Source: Opisthorchis felineus (Eukaryota > Platyhelminthes > Trematoda > Opisthorchiida > Opisthorchiidae). From it: a stretch of DNA of 64,000 nucleotides. The position numbers and the translations under genes were made by a program. Shown in pieces: positions 1-11,739 of the stretch. The notes beneath the pieces are model-generated. The model had not been told where the DNA came from. It worked only from the letters and a program-made list of their open reading frames with translations, and ran no database searches. The stretch lies in NCBI GenBank assembly GCA_004794785.1, contig SJOL01002045.1:1-64000 (forward strand), given 5' to 3'. Within the stretch, counting starts at the first letter, position 1, and each line of letters starts with the position of its first letter.

Positions 1-3000
1 CCATGTCACATTTGGACCGCTGCGTATTCGAACAGTCTCGATAACGGAATGAAGCAAGTTCAAAGGCTGCTCGGAAACGTTGTTCACGTTGCTCCTTGAG
101 CTCGCTAAAAAAATTCGGAGTGGTGTTTACCACAGCATAATTCCAGTTTTTCTGCACAGTACAGGTTAATCAAACAAAATTCGTTCGACTCACATTTTCC
201 GAAGCCAAAATTAATAGGCATTTATTAAGGCTTTGACGAGTGAATTGAAGTGTAATATAAAGATTGGAACGTTTTACGGCACTTGTAATGATATGTTGCT
301 GTAAAGGGGAGTCGTTGCGTGCGATGCTACTCAGCATCTTCAAATAGTGTTGAGAACTCACAGTTCCAGTTGTTGTGTTTTATAGGCTAGGACTTCTGAC
401 TATATCCTAGTTATATAAATGTGCTGGTTGTTGATAGCATTGAAGGCCGCTGAGATCTCTGTGGCAAACCAACTAGATCAGTAGAAGCACCTGCGTGAAA
501 ATTTCTACTTAACTGTCTTCTAGTGCTTGGGAACCGGATCAAATTCATACCTAGACAATAAGGATGACAACTAGTCTGGAAAGGGCTTAACGCAACTGAA
601 ATTTGCGTTATATGGCTCGTAAAATACTGCCGGATCTTTCAGATGTATGAGATAATGCGGATGGAGAACCATCCTTTCAGTGGATCTGATCCAGATGGCC
701 AAACAGAGACTACTACGTCCAAATGAACCGACACTTGCTTCTCCTGTTCTGATTTTAATGGGCCTACTCTGTATGTTCCCATTAGCTATGCGGTTTCAAA
801 TACACGAGTAGGGTTGTGGTTAGCCATGTCAACCACTGGTCTGAATGAAAAAAAACGAAGTTATCCTAGCAAACGTTCCCTGAAACTCTCAATTGAGACT
901 TCGTCCGGTGAGTAAAGCCAATCTATACGGAAAAGCCGAGAAGCACGGTACAGCTGTTTCATTTCCACTAAGAATTGTCAACATCACATCATCTCATAAA
1001 ACTTGGGGAGCTTCGAACCAGCGACCTCCTAGCTAGTGGTCTGAACACTTGACCACTGCGCTGAGCAATGTAATCAACTCGAACAATCTCATGACTTCAA
1101 AGCATCAGGTTGTTGTTTTAGTTAACGCTACCGTAACACTCCGTGGTCGTTACGAATGGTCTGTGTGTAATAATATGTCCGAGGACAACCGGTTCAACAG
1201 CTCAAAGGAAAGCGCAACAGTGAACGTGAAACACTCTTAGGACAACGATGAAAGTCGTGAGGAACATTTAAGGAATGTCGAAGTTCTTATTGAACAAAAG
1301 AGCGTTTTAATACTCAGTGGAATTCAGTGTTTATGGGTCATTGTGTGCGAATTTGACTTTAAACCTGTTCAGCTGGAGAATAGTATGAAATATAAACCGG
1401 TATCAAATAGTTTAAAACGTTGATTATTTGGCCTCAGTTGAACGCAGATTTTCAGAACACGTTTGCTAACTCTGCAAAAAACGTCAACTATCGATTAAGT
1501 GATGTCTCCACAGATCTGACGGCGTCGATTCTTTGATCGGTCCTGAACTGTGTCGACCCTTTTAGAGCTAATTAAATGCTTGCATTGAGAAAGAACACTT
1601 GGCTGCCTGGAAGAATTTTGCTTCGTAAACGAGGTATAAAGCTTAGCGTTAAGTTACTAGATCCATTCTCCTCTCTCATTTGGGGTTACTTTAGACACTA
1701 AGATAGAGCGCGCATAAAAACTAACGCATTTGATTGGCCTGGAGAAGTCAGGTAAGTGATGTTGTTTCGTCGTAATTACCCACTACAGGCGCTTGCTTTT
1801 CCCTGATTTGCCACGCAACATATTGTTCGACCAAAGGCTTTTTTTTATGGCTTTAGGTTGAGAAAGAAACCCCTAAGAGTAGAAACCTTTAAAACCCGAA
1901 ACAAGTGCCTCTTCTGGTTTCCTCAGCTTGAGAGAGTGTTGTGACAAACAAAAGAGCGCACCTGTAAGTGAAGTTCGAACTATTCACTGGAAATCGAAGT
2001 ACAAATTGCAAGAAGGCCTTTTCAAAATTTTCTGAGTACTATGCTCAGGTGGTTTTTCTTGTGCTAGATCAAACAGGAATTTCTGTGCATCTGAATCCTA
2101 AGGATTGGGCAGTCCGCTAACTTTTTTCACAGGAATAAACCAATTTGATGATAAACAAAATTGACAATAGTGCTCTTGCAATATACATTGTTTGAGTGCG
2201 TCGGAGTTTCTTGATCCTAGCTAATGTAGCGGTTAAACTGAGTTCATGAATTTGTATTCTGTAACATTTTCAAATCATCCAGGTGAAGACAGATTGGCCC
2301 CCGTTTGCACAAAGGACTGGTGACTAACTCTATTCCTCTAGAGAGGAGAAGAGAAACAGGTCCACAGATGTCTATACAACTTTGAAGAATGACAGCAAAC
2401 AGCTGAACCTCTCGGTCAGCAAGCCCGTAGAATTGACGTTAACCAAAAGAGGCGCACCTAGACAATTGCTTGGAAGGTGCCTTGTTTGAATTTGGGAATA
2501 AAGTATGACCAGTTACTGGAACAGTCTAAGCGACGTCCTTTATGAAACAAAAGGATCGCGGTTATCTTTGAACCCCTTAGCACTTGTCTTTTGTAAAATC
2601 GTTGATTTTATGATTGAGGTCATCTGAAAAGATTTTGTTGAATCATGTTTTAAGCTAGTTGGGATTCTTTACCGAAGGAAAACAGTTTTTATTCCGTACT
2701 GCACTCGACAGGATACCCAATCTTGAGGGTAAGCTTTCTGTTCACGTTGAACGCTGATATATCGGATGAACGCGTTGCTAGATTGGCATTACTATTCACT
2801 GCTTATGGTCAAATTGGAGAGTCAATAACAGATGCGTATAGCTTTCCTCATGAAGCAGTCTAAAGAGTGTGGACTTAGTCAAACCGACTGAATTTTCAGT
2901 CACATAAAAGTAAAGGAATTGTTACAATTCTGGGGAGCAATAAGGCCAACTCTCACCACGAAATAAAAGGTTCAATTCGGTGGGTCCAATCCTTCGACCG

Positions 3001-3189
3001 AATGCGCACTCAGCCGGCTGAGTAAAATGTTCCAAAATGCAAACGTCCCCTCACGTAGTGGTTCTATGAATCCGGTTGGAAATCACACTGGTGAACTTCC
3101 TCCTACAGGTTGAACTTTGTTCCTGCGGATGAATAACAAATTCCTTGGCATATTTTTCAAGGGCTACGTTGAATGCACTTTGCTGTGTG
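1..3189. other. gene-free stretch with one SINE
   Basis: I see no coding region here. Open frames are short, lack convincing splice sites and match no family I know. The only structured item is the tRNA-derived SINE copy at 892-1075, listed separately. The stretch ends at the possible promoter of the saposin-like gene. Confidence 0.5.
892..1075 (-). repeat. tRNA-derived SINE, family 2, copy 1
   Basis: Read on the minus strand this begins with a tRNA-like head. A box A-like CAGCGCAGTGG lies at 1053-1063 and a box B-like GGTTCGAAGCT at 1009-1019. A body follows that is shared with the copies at 48685-48790 and 49010-49185. The shared body includes an AGCTGT..C..TGC/CTTCTCGG block and an ATAGATTGGCTT block. 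The boxes resemble internal RNA polymerase III promoters, and the lack of tRNA folding and the shared non-tRNA body argue for a SINE rather than a tRNA gene. Confidence 0.65.
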
Positions 3190-3196
3190 TATAAAT
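3190..3196 (+). promoter_or_regulatory. possible TATA box of saposin-like gene
   Basis: TATAAAT lies 34 bases upstream of the chosen start codon. If used, transcription would begin close to the ATG, giving a very short 5' leader. Alternatively the true promoter lies further upstream. No other promoter element is clear. Confidence 0.3.
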
Positions 3197-3229
3197 GTAT
3201 TATCCGTAAACAGCTAAACGACCGCAAAC

Positions 3230-5311
3230 ATGAAGATCACCATCTTGCTCCTCAGTCTGGTCTTGTCATTGGTGTTCGTCGCATCGACATTCAGCCAAGA
3301 AGTACGTTTGAATGTAGGTTTCATTCTATTCTCCCAAACCAAGCACAATAATCAAACCGTTAATTTGCCACGTGTTATTGATCTTGTTTACGCCTGAATC
3401 ATCCTATTTTCTTTCCTGATAGGTTGATACGGTGAATAAAAGTGAGTGTACTCGACTAAATCTATCAGACTGTCACACGTAAAACAGGAGATTCTGATAA
3501 ACTGGTATTTGTCCCCATACCGTTGCTTTCAAACCTTTCAGGCTGGCTAAACGTTGCATTGGAAAACCCGTAATCAGTTGTCGTTTTTCCTGCTTGACCA
3601 GTCGGCCTGTACCATTAGAGAATCTGCGGATAATGCACAGTAAAGAGGAATCACCCCGTTCAACCAGACCACCAATATTACATCGTTGTTGCCAACACGA
3701 GAATCACATTCTGAGCACACAAAGTGCTGGGAACAGTAACTCAGAGGCTGTAATTTTCTGCTGAATCGAAACCAAAATTTTCCAGTCACAACCGATGAAT
3801 ATTAATACTCTTTACAGTAAAACGGCAAAAGCTGAGCTTTTACTTTTATTTTGTACCCAAAGGTTTTGATTTCAAACCTCAGAGAATAGTGAACTATCTG
3901 CGTAAACAACCTATATTTTTACTTCCCTCATCTGACCACGTACTCCCTACCATTATGGCATCTGCGTAGTATCAAGCTAAAAGTTGAATTGCTGTGTCTG
4001 TATAATATCCCACGGTTCCGATTTTCTCTCACTGCATATACAGACAGATGTTCTTTATGCAAGGAGTTTGTGAAGTTGGCAATCGAAGCTGTCAAAACTG
4101 GCCAGATTCAAGAACTCATTGAGCAATATCTGAGCGAGTTTTGTCCCGGTCCACTGAAGCATCAAGTAAGTCGACTAAAAATTTTCGAAATAAAATAGGG
4201 AGAGTTCACGGAAACTAAGAAAATCATTATTTGGACGAAATATACTACTCAGGAGGTTGTTGAAATCAATTCGATAGCCCACGAACACTTTTGTTCAATA
4301 TCGGGCTCAGCAGGTATGAGCAGTTCCCGAGTTGCCCTTAACCCTATGTTTTAATGGAAATACAGTTGGACGGAATTCATGAGGCACAGTGATTCATAGG
4401 CCAACTCAGTCTTCATATGTGAATCAGTTGAATGAAAAATACACTAAACAAAATGTCACGCTGAGGTTCAGTTGAGTCTCTAGTTGAAACCGAATTGGTG
4501 CGCAAATGAGTGTACTTGGAGAACCCTGTCCACTTTGGGATCAAGTAAAACATGAGATTGACGGAAACTTGAGGATTGTGCCGAACCCGAAGAAGGCTGA
4601 AACCGGTTGTGGGTTTTCGAATTGGACCGAGATAACTCGAGGATCTAAGCAACTGAAATATGAGACGGAATTGTGCAGAACATTCATAAGAAGGGCACCG
4701 CAGCTGAAGGTTTCAGATGTGATTCATCTGAGTCTCCAATCAAACCGTATTTGTTCGCGATTGGGTTTACTTCGCGAATAAATACATCATATTGTGAATT
4801 GCAATTAGCTAGTTTACGTTCAGGACAAGAAAAATTGCTGGTTGCTTACTGTCACCCACTCCAAAAGGTTTTTTATCCGAGTAGTCGCGATTCATTCGAT
4901 CTGTAGGCCTTACAATATTATTTGATTCAACATACACGAATACTTACTGCTTTTGTATTTTGCAGTGTGAGAAGCTGGTGCGCAAAGCACTGGAAGAGTT
5001 GGTGAAGCATTTGCATGAAGACGATCCGGAGAAGCTTTGCCACGTAAGGGAAGGGTCTTCTGGACTGCTGTATATTATTATCTATTCTGATTCACGTGAT
5101 TGTACGAAGGTTTTGCAACTAGTTTTGCCTTGTTTGCAATTTGGGCACAGTCAGTATGTTATCAATTGTTGGATTCCACTGTGTCTATCACCCGCTACCA
5201 GTATACCAGTTTAATTTTGCACCCAAATTCATCTAATTGTCTTTTCTTTCACTGACGTGTTTTTACCCTGATCGTTCTCTGATTTATTCACAGAGAGTTC
5301 ATCTTTGTTAG
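3230..5311 (+). CDS. secreted saposin-like protein (SAPLIP), five coding exons
   Basis: Predicted exons are 3230-3301, 3423-3441, 4044-4165, 4966-5043 and 5294-5311, all with GT-AG junctions and matching phases (0, 1, 0, 0). The product is about 102 residues. It has a hydrophobic signal peptide (MKITILLLSLVLSL...) ending near a TFSQE site, then one saposin B-type domain. All six family cysteines are present in order: CSLC in exon 3, EFC near its end, QCEK across the exon 3/4 junction, EKLC in exon 4, and a final HLC directly before the stop in exon 5. The helical spacing and length fit single-domain fluke SAPLIPs of about 100 residues. Known family members bind or lyse membranes in gut secretions; that role is inferred here. 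The start is the ATG opening the signal peptide. Exons 2 (19 nt) and 5 (18 nt coding) are tiny, so gene finders could miss them. Whether an extra exon lies in the 800-bp third intron is unproven, but the cysteine pattern is already complete. Confidence 0.85.
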
Positions 5312-5765
5312 TCGCTGCCGACCACCGCTTCCAAGCGAACGGTTAGTTCATATTTTATCGAAATATTTTGGCGTTCTTAAGACGCATGTCGTTTCGTTGA
5401 TGGCGTGTTGCCTGTAAATACACATTTTGACCATCCCCCTACAATTTCCAAACCGAGCAGCTGAGCTTAAGTTTAAGAAATTAAATGTACCCCGGTATCT
5501 TATTTTCGCATCTTCGTTATAACATTGAACTAACCCCTCGTGGGTCCTGTCGTATGAGGTTTCAGGTAAGATTATTGGATTTTCCTCAGTAGACTCCCTT
5601 GGATTTTTAGAAACGCTGAAAGCTGCTGAAGGTTCTCATTAACTGTCGCACTTTTTGTTGTTTGAATAACTCGGTTTAATTTGTCATTTCAGCTGCGAGG
5701 AATCCCACAATAACGCTGCATTACTACTTGAGTTCGAGCAAATAAATTTCTGTTCAAAAACCGTT
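5312..5765 (+). other. possible spliced 3' UTR of saposin-like gene
   Basis: After the stop codon, a donor-like GTTAGT begins at 5342 and a pyrimidine-rich acceptor ends at 5692. A short last exon from 5693 would then carry the AATAAA signal. The junction would lie only about 30 bases past the stop, too close to trigger nonsense-mediated decay. This is inferred from signals only. Confidence 0.35.
5741..5746 (+). terminator. polyadenylation signal AATAAA
   Basis: AATAAA lies 430 bases after the stop of the saposin-like gene, or about 80 bases in the mature transcript if the 3' UTR intron is removed. It is followed by a T-rich stretch. It is the first convincing signal downstream of this gene. 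Confidence 0.5.
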
Positions 5766-5769
5766 TTGG

Positions 5770-7990
5770 ATTTTCGCGTCTCTATTTGCGACTTTTTTGA
5801 TGTTCTGCTATTATCCGTTCTACCATCCTTATTACTTCCTGAGGCAAATCAGTGCCTTAGGTTCCGGATACACTCTCAAAGTTACATCCCTATGCCGCAA
5901 TAGAGAGCCCAACTAATAATTTTTTCATACTAAAATGATTCATTAAATCCCGTTCAACGCCAGCCGGAATGCATTAGATTTATCAGTAAGGAAGTTACCA
6001 GAGGCATTATCCTACATGAATCTCAACAAATATACAGTATGTCTCATCGCAACTGTCCAACGTACAGACATCGCACGCTACTCATAAGGTTGCCGAAAAC
6101 GTTTCGACAACTCACGTCTGGTTCCGTCCTTCTTAGGGCTCATAAAATACGTGCAGTTTCTGAGTTTTCGTCAATCTTGTGTTCCACTGGAACCCGAATT
6201 TCACGAGTTTTAGCAACTACACCCTTTGGCATGCTACTGTTCACGGTGTAGTGAAATGCATCATAACCATGGGTTTCATCTGTGGTTGATTTGAGTCTCA
6301 AGGGAAACCCAAATTGATCACAACTCATTGTACTTCTGCATGTCCGAATACCTCCTCTCCCCTCAGCTGCTTAAAACTTCATTTCCTTATGCTGTTTGCT
6401 TCGGATTCTTTGTTCACTTAAACTGTGCACGACTAAATTTTCAAAATGTGATTCTACTGTGTACGGTTGAAGGAGATTCCTATCAGTAGCTTGACAATTC
6501 ACCAGTGCTTGAAGGTGTGTCTGACGATGGTTTTAGCTCCTGAATCCTTCTCATATAGCTCAAGGTATTCCAAATAACCTCAAACTCCACACTAAATCTC
6601 TCCTGGGAGATCCTGCCAGTCCTCTGTTTTTGTTTCCGTCGACTTAATGTGCAAACCGATTTTGCTGCACTTTTCTGAGCCTGATTCTTATTTGGAGAAA
6701 ATAGTATTCAGACCACAAGACCATAAATGAATCGCCCAAAGGTTTTGCCCATATAGCCACCAACTGTCTTGGAAAACCTATTCTTCTTGAAGCCATAAGC
6801 TCGCCATTTGGCCGAGTATATTCAAATGTGTTGAGAGACCTGAATCTACTGAGATTTTGGTAGTCATATTACATGACCTGCTGGTTTCCCGCACGATATT
6901 TATGACCATTCACAAGAAAAATTCCTGGTGTTTACCAGTATCCATTGTTAGTCTATATCCAAGCATGCGCTTGATCACCGTGGGGCACACGTCACTTATC
7001 GATTCACATGCGGTCGAAGTGAAACAAGCACGAAACGGACCGGCGTCTTTCTCAACATATTTCTGAGAAGTTGCCAAATAATCTGTTGTGGGCTATGCAG
7101 TAGGATAAAGCTGGATAACAACGAGGCGTAACCGTTGGTCATCAGATGTGCGATAAATTTGTAGATTTCGCAGCCTCATCATGCTTGTTCTATCTGTCCT
7201 TCTTCAATCCTGGCGCAGTATTCTTGTGAGTTTGAATCAGAGTTTGAAGGACTGAACTAGGGTTTTGCGACTGGCATCTGTGTACAGCCAACTGCAAACT
7301 GTTCACTGGGTTCCAAGCTCCCGTGGCTCTACCTGACATAGATGTCCTGATAGTTGGATCGTCGCTCGTGTCGTCGGGTAAACCAATCACATCGCTCGAG
7401 CATAAAACGCGTTCATTCGGTTAGACGTTAAAGTTACGGTGAGCTGCTCTAGGAGTAGTGATAACACGCTTGCCCCGCATGTCAGACGTCTGAAACAGGA
7501 GTGGGGTGAAAGCACATTCGCTGTAAATGTTGAAACCAAAATCTGGTGGGGATTTGTACTCTCCTTCTTCGGCTTTGTATTCATTATGATACGGTTATGA
7601 ATAGTTTTCAGTTGTCCATATAGGTCCCAATTTTGACATACTTCATGGTTCCTGAGTTCTAGAAACCCACTTTAAGAGTCTCCATAAGCTTGCCAGCCTC
7701 TTCTTACAAAGAATATAACGTGGAACGCAACGCGCATTGTTGCACGGAGTACCGGATATATTTCGTCTTTTCTCGTCCGGAGCCTGCTAGAGGTTCAACC
7801 GATAAATAAAAAAGAACAAATTATTGTGCCGTGCGGTTTGCCGCTGTAGGATACGGTGGTACGTACCGCTGGCTGAATCAGGTGCACTAGAGTCAAACAC
7901 GATTGCATCGTGCTATGCCACCAGCCTCGGCAGTTACACGTGCCGATCGGTATCCGGCGAATGGATTCAATCTCTGGGACGCTACGCTGT
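5770..7990. other. gene-free stretch with one dispersed repeat
   Basis: No supported gene. A segment at 6074-6190 is shared with 34898-35030 and listed separately. The open frames here (for example minus-strand frames at 7190-7584) have no recognisable family or splice context. Confidence 0.45.
6074..6190 (+). repeat. dispersed repeat A, copy 1
   Basis: It shares an ordered set of words with 34898-35030: ACTCATAAGGTTGC, TTCGACA, GGGCTCATAA and GTGCAGT followed by GAGTTT. Both copies are in the same orientation and show many substitutions. The family is not one I recognise. Confidence 0.6.
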
Positions 7991-7995
7991 TCTCA

Positions 7996-8175
7996 AAGTT
8001 ACCACTTCATAGTCAAGAATGTCTATGTCCATTGCGTTTCTCTGCTATTCCCCTGTATGACTGATTTGTTTAAGTGAGCCAATCTTGAAGGCCATCAATT
8101 ACCTCCAATTGAAAAGCAGTGCCTGATGGGATAAGATATCGCGACTTGCGGTAAAACGTAAATCTCTCACAGTAC
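7996..8175 (+). repeat. dispersed repeat B, copy 1
   Basis: Matches 9356-9535 across its length and 11161-11255 in part. Shared blocks include TTGCCACTT/TTACCACTT with ATAGT, then TGATTTGTT.AAGTGAGC, then AATCTT..AGG.CATCAA. The copies are diverged. Confidence 0.6.
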
Positions 8176-8439
8176 TAGTAGTCACCGGTCGTCCTACAGC
8201 TAAAGTAGTTTATGAAACTTGCCAGTTCCTACATTGTACCGGTGGACTCAAAATATACGGGTGTCTTACACCTGTAACTAAATCTTGTCTTGTATCTTTT
8301 GCTCGACTAGAAGGATGCCAAATCCTGTTTTCAGGAATCGCAAATTGCTATTCCGTTGCAATCATCGCGATGGACACATTCATCATATTGGGGTAACTCG
8401 CACTTGGTTTGAATAACGTAAGCCTTGCAGATGATTATG

Positions 8440-9015
8440 ATGAACTCCCGTGGGTCGAGTCTTGTGGTACACCGCCTTGGATCAGTAGCCACAGTGCAGC
8501 CATATTGTAGCATGCACACCATGGAATCACTAGGGGACAGCGATTCTCCGAAGGTAGGGGATCACGACTATTTCTGCGGAGGGAAAACATGGAGGAAGCT
8601 CATGAGCCGAAGCCCAGAAAACAAGGTTATGCACCACCAAAACTTACAATCAAATTAACCAGAATGTCAAGTCTTGCATACCACATTGGCCCCCTTCTTG
8701 AAGACCGACGTCCCCAGTTCACAATGGCCCACGTGAACCGGGTGGGCAACTTGTTGGCTCCGTGGCCTTATGCACATGTGTGGAGCCAGAGACTTGGTGG
8801 TGGAACCATCAATTTGCACGAAAGGACAGTAGTCCTCCGAGGGTAAATGTTCACGACGATTTTGGTGGATGGAAAACAGAAAGAAAGCTGATGAGTGGAA
8901 TCCCAGTAACCAAGGTTGTACTTCACCAATACTTACACAAAAATCAACCAAAATGGCAGGCAATCTGTACTACTGCCGATCCTCAGACGCGAACCCCGAA
9001 TTTTTCCGAAAACTT
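8440..9015 (+). repeat. two-copy tandem duplication, period about 289 bp
   Basis: The segment starting near 8440 is repeated from about 8729. The clearest match aligns 8545-8665 with 8834-8952: CTCCGA.GGTA, GGA..GAAAAC, AA.CTCATGAG against AAGCTGATGAG, AACCAAGGTTGTAC against AACAAGGTTATGC, then CACCAA.ACTTAC. The copies are diverged. Overlapping open frames on both strands (for example 8667-8963) arise from this repeat and are not taken as genes. Confidence 0.7.
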
Positions 9016-9355
9016 TGTTTCTAAGGATGAAACTGTTACATAAGGTCTCAGCATTTTACAGTATTTATTCGAAACCATTAAAATTTGTTTTAGCGTACTT
9101 TGGGTGCGGGAATTTTTATTTTTAACGGCTCTCATTGCTCAGCAGTGTCTCCGTGTGGATTGTCGGAAATATTCTAGAGAAGGTCGTTTCTCCATGTGCT
9201 TTCTCCTTTAGGGGATTTTGGAATATTTTTAGAGAGGACATGGCCGATAACTGTGTTTCCTTTGTACGCGCAAACTCAAAGTTACACACCCATTTGCGAT
9301 TTCTGTTTGCTCAGTATTCGCACAATATAATTGATCTCTCTAAAACTACTACATT

Positions 9356-9535
9356 TTCAGGGTTGCCACTTGATAGTGTAGAATGCCTATGCATAAAGAG
9401 TCATTATGCAAATTATCTACATCAGTGATTTGTTGAAGTGAGCGAATCTTCGAGGTCATCAAACACCAACGACTGTGAACACGTTGCCTAATGTAATAAT
9501 AATTCGCGAATTGCAGGTGACTCACAATGAACGGA
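9356..9535 (+). repeat. dispersed repeat B, copy 2
   Basis: Aligns with 7996-8175 over the whole length, sharing the TGATTTGTT.AAGTGAGC core and the flanking TTGCCACTTGATAGT block. Copies 1 and 2 flank the 289-bp tandem duplication, so the larger region may itself be an old duplication. Confidence 0.6.
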
Positions 9536-10889
9536 ACTTTCTGACAATTTTTCAGCTGAAATAATTTGCTGACCATTCTAGGAACTACACAGCACTTGTT
9601 GATGCAAAATGTGCGGAGGCGCTACTCGTGTAAATAATTTTTGCTCGATAATTGCTACTACGAGTTGAAATCGCGGAAGCCGCATTATTATTGCCGGAAA
9701 AATGGTGCGAGTTTGATGTTAAACAACAGAGGGTTCCATTATACCCTACGAAATATGCCAGGAAGGCAGTGACATTGATCATAACGGACAACTCATCGGA
9801 CCTAGCTGACTCAGACGACCGACATGCGACTAAGGGTCCACGATGCCTAATCAAATAGTTATCCTTCACGCATTCATTTGACGCCTTCTCAAACGCCGTG
9901 AAGGATAAAAAAGATAGCCTCCGGTTTCTCAAGAAACATGTGCGGAGCCACTTCTCAAGCCATAGGGATGCCCGACCTTACAAAAAAAGCAAATACTGTC
10001 TGCGATATTACATTGATTTTACTCTCCCTGCGGATTCCTCCGGCAAACCCACAACATCCTGCTGCTCACAGAATTGCACATTCCAGCCCAACTACCTCAA
10101 TCACGGCGTCAGTTGTAGGCCTGTTCAGAAACTGAAGTAGCTCAGTGAAGTGACGGCACGGCACTGCCATACCCAGTTTGATAGCATACCCCTAGCCGTT
10201 CACTCTACTTTAGCTGCGACTTCTCGTTCACTCGTTCTTCTGACTGCAACCACAAACAAAGTCTTCATCTGGCCCCAGCCGCCTCCGAAACGTTTTCATT
10301 CCAATCTGCTGGAGCTTCCATTGGATCTAAACATCTCGGTGATATTTTTATGCACTCCTCACCAAGTCAGTCATTTTACGTGCAGCTCGCGTTCCGCCTT
10401 GTGTGTTTACGTGAACTCCTTCTCCAGAGGAACCTTTTACACACGACCCCGCTCCAGCAACAACACTAGTGAGTCTCTCCAGTTTCACTGCACATTTTGA
10501 TCCTGAGGTTCCTACTAGCATTTACCCGTACCGCAAAGTCCCCCACTTCAGCATTCCCACTTACGCTTTTCGTGACCCTGGCCATACGCCCAACAGCCCA
10601 AGGCCACAAAGCCTCAGTGACGGTGTTAGGTTTTAGCTCAAATGGGCCGGCCAGATGGTGGCAGTTCTGCTGCCTCTCCTGATCCGTTATTCTGGTTCCA
10701 CATTTTCTGCAGTTGGAAGTTTTTTTATCACGTGCCAGAAAGGAAGCCTCTTGTTATGCCCTCTCGTATTGTATTTGCCCGCCACTCTCAAATGTTAACG
10801 ATAGTGTCTTGTCTCATCTGATACGTTCCACATAAAAAACAACGAGCCCTTGTAATTTCGGTTCCCTACCCACGCCGCCTCAGGCGTCA

Positions 10890-11110
10890 CCAAGTCTATT
10901 TCGGATAATGCCCGTTGTCTATGTCGCCGTCCCTTTTCCACGAAATTCCCAGTACCCACAAACCCCCACCAGCCATGCTCTTATTCTGACTGTGACATTG
11001 TGATCATGTCTGAAGGTATGCCACTTACTAGTTGGGATCAAACGCCACTCACAAGAAGCACACCCAAATTATTTTCTCCGAAACTATGGGGTGTTCGAAG
11101 TTGCGATTTT
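10890..11110 (+). pseudogene. possible CR1-type endonuclease remnant
   Basis: One open frame reads DNARCLCRRPF near 10905 and CDIVIMSEGMPLTSW near 10990. This resembles the CR1/Jockey-group endonuclease opening, where an N-A-R-S block is followed by a YDIV..TETWLTS block containing the catalytic glutamate. Here the equivalent is SEG. The surrounding 10.1-11.0 kb is C-rich on this strand, as is the CR1 reverse-transcriptase fragment at 15.7-17.1 kb. The identification rests on two short motifs and is uncertain. Confidence 0.3.
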
Positions 11111-11160
11111 AACGGGAGTTAGTCTAATCCATTTGCATCTTTGGGTGATATTTTGCTAAT

Positions 11161-11255
11161 GGTATTTTGTTTAAGTGAGCAAAATTTCAAGGTCACAAAC
11201 TGTCACCAATTCGCATTTCGTTACCTGTTTCCGATAGATGAAACACGACATCGCA
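11161..11255 (+). repeat. dispersed repeat B, partial copy 3
   Basis: Shares the TTTGTTTAAGTGAGC core, the TTCAAGGTCA block and a GTTACCTG/GTTGCCTA block with the copies at 7996 and 9356. It is truncated upstream. Confidence 0.5.
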
Positions 11256-11739
11256 CTTAAGCATATTTCGGAATTCTTCGGATTCTTTAAGAATGAAATA
11301 ACACCTGCAGAATATCCAATGTAAAATTCACCCGGGAAAATCGGTCATTGACTTTTATTCGCTCCATACTCCTTAGATTTAACAAACGAGATGATTTTGT
11401 TCAGCGAACTTCACCAAAACACATTTCCTGTGGAGTTCAGCCTCCACTAAGTAAAACATTGTTAGACAACAGCATGAACTATGCAGCAGGGACGCGAACA
11501 CTATCACTGTAAATGATTCACTTTCCCAGATATACATAACTAGTCTGTGGACGATACCGTGTCAGGAGCCAACTGTAGGTAAATTAGCAACGCAATGTTA
11601 TCTTTTCTGTTGGGAATATGAAGCCCTATAGTTGGAATACCCAACCCAATGGCCAACGACGGCCCTTCATACGAATAACTCTACGCGTTGTCACTCAGCT
11701 GGACTAATTATCGTAACTGCTAGGCCCGTGTCAATGTGC

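Noticed and set aside
4506..4906. Two overlapping plus-strand open frames between saposin-like exons 3 and 4
   Set aside because: They lie wholly in the third intron, lack splice context and match no family. The cysteine pattern is complete without them.
9585..9932. Minus-strand frame with SFLSFTAFEKASNECV, like the start of ZSWIM3-type proteins
   Set aside because: Only the first 15-20 residues resemble the family. The rest does not follow the expected order, so it may be coincidence or a very short relic.
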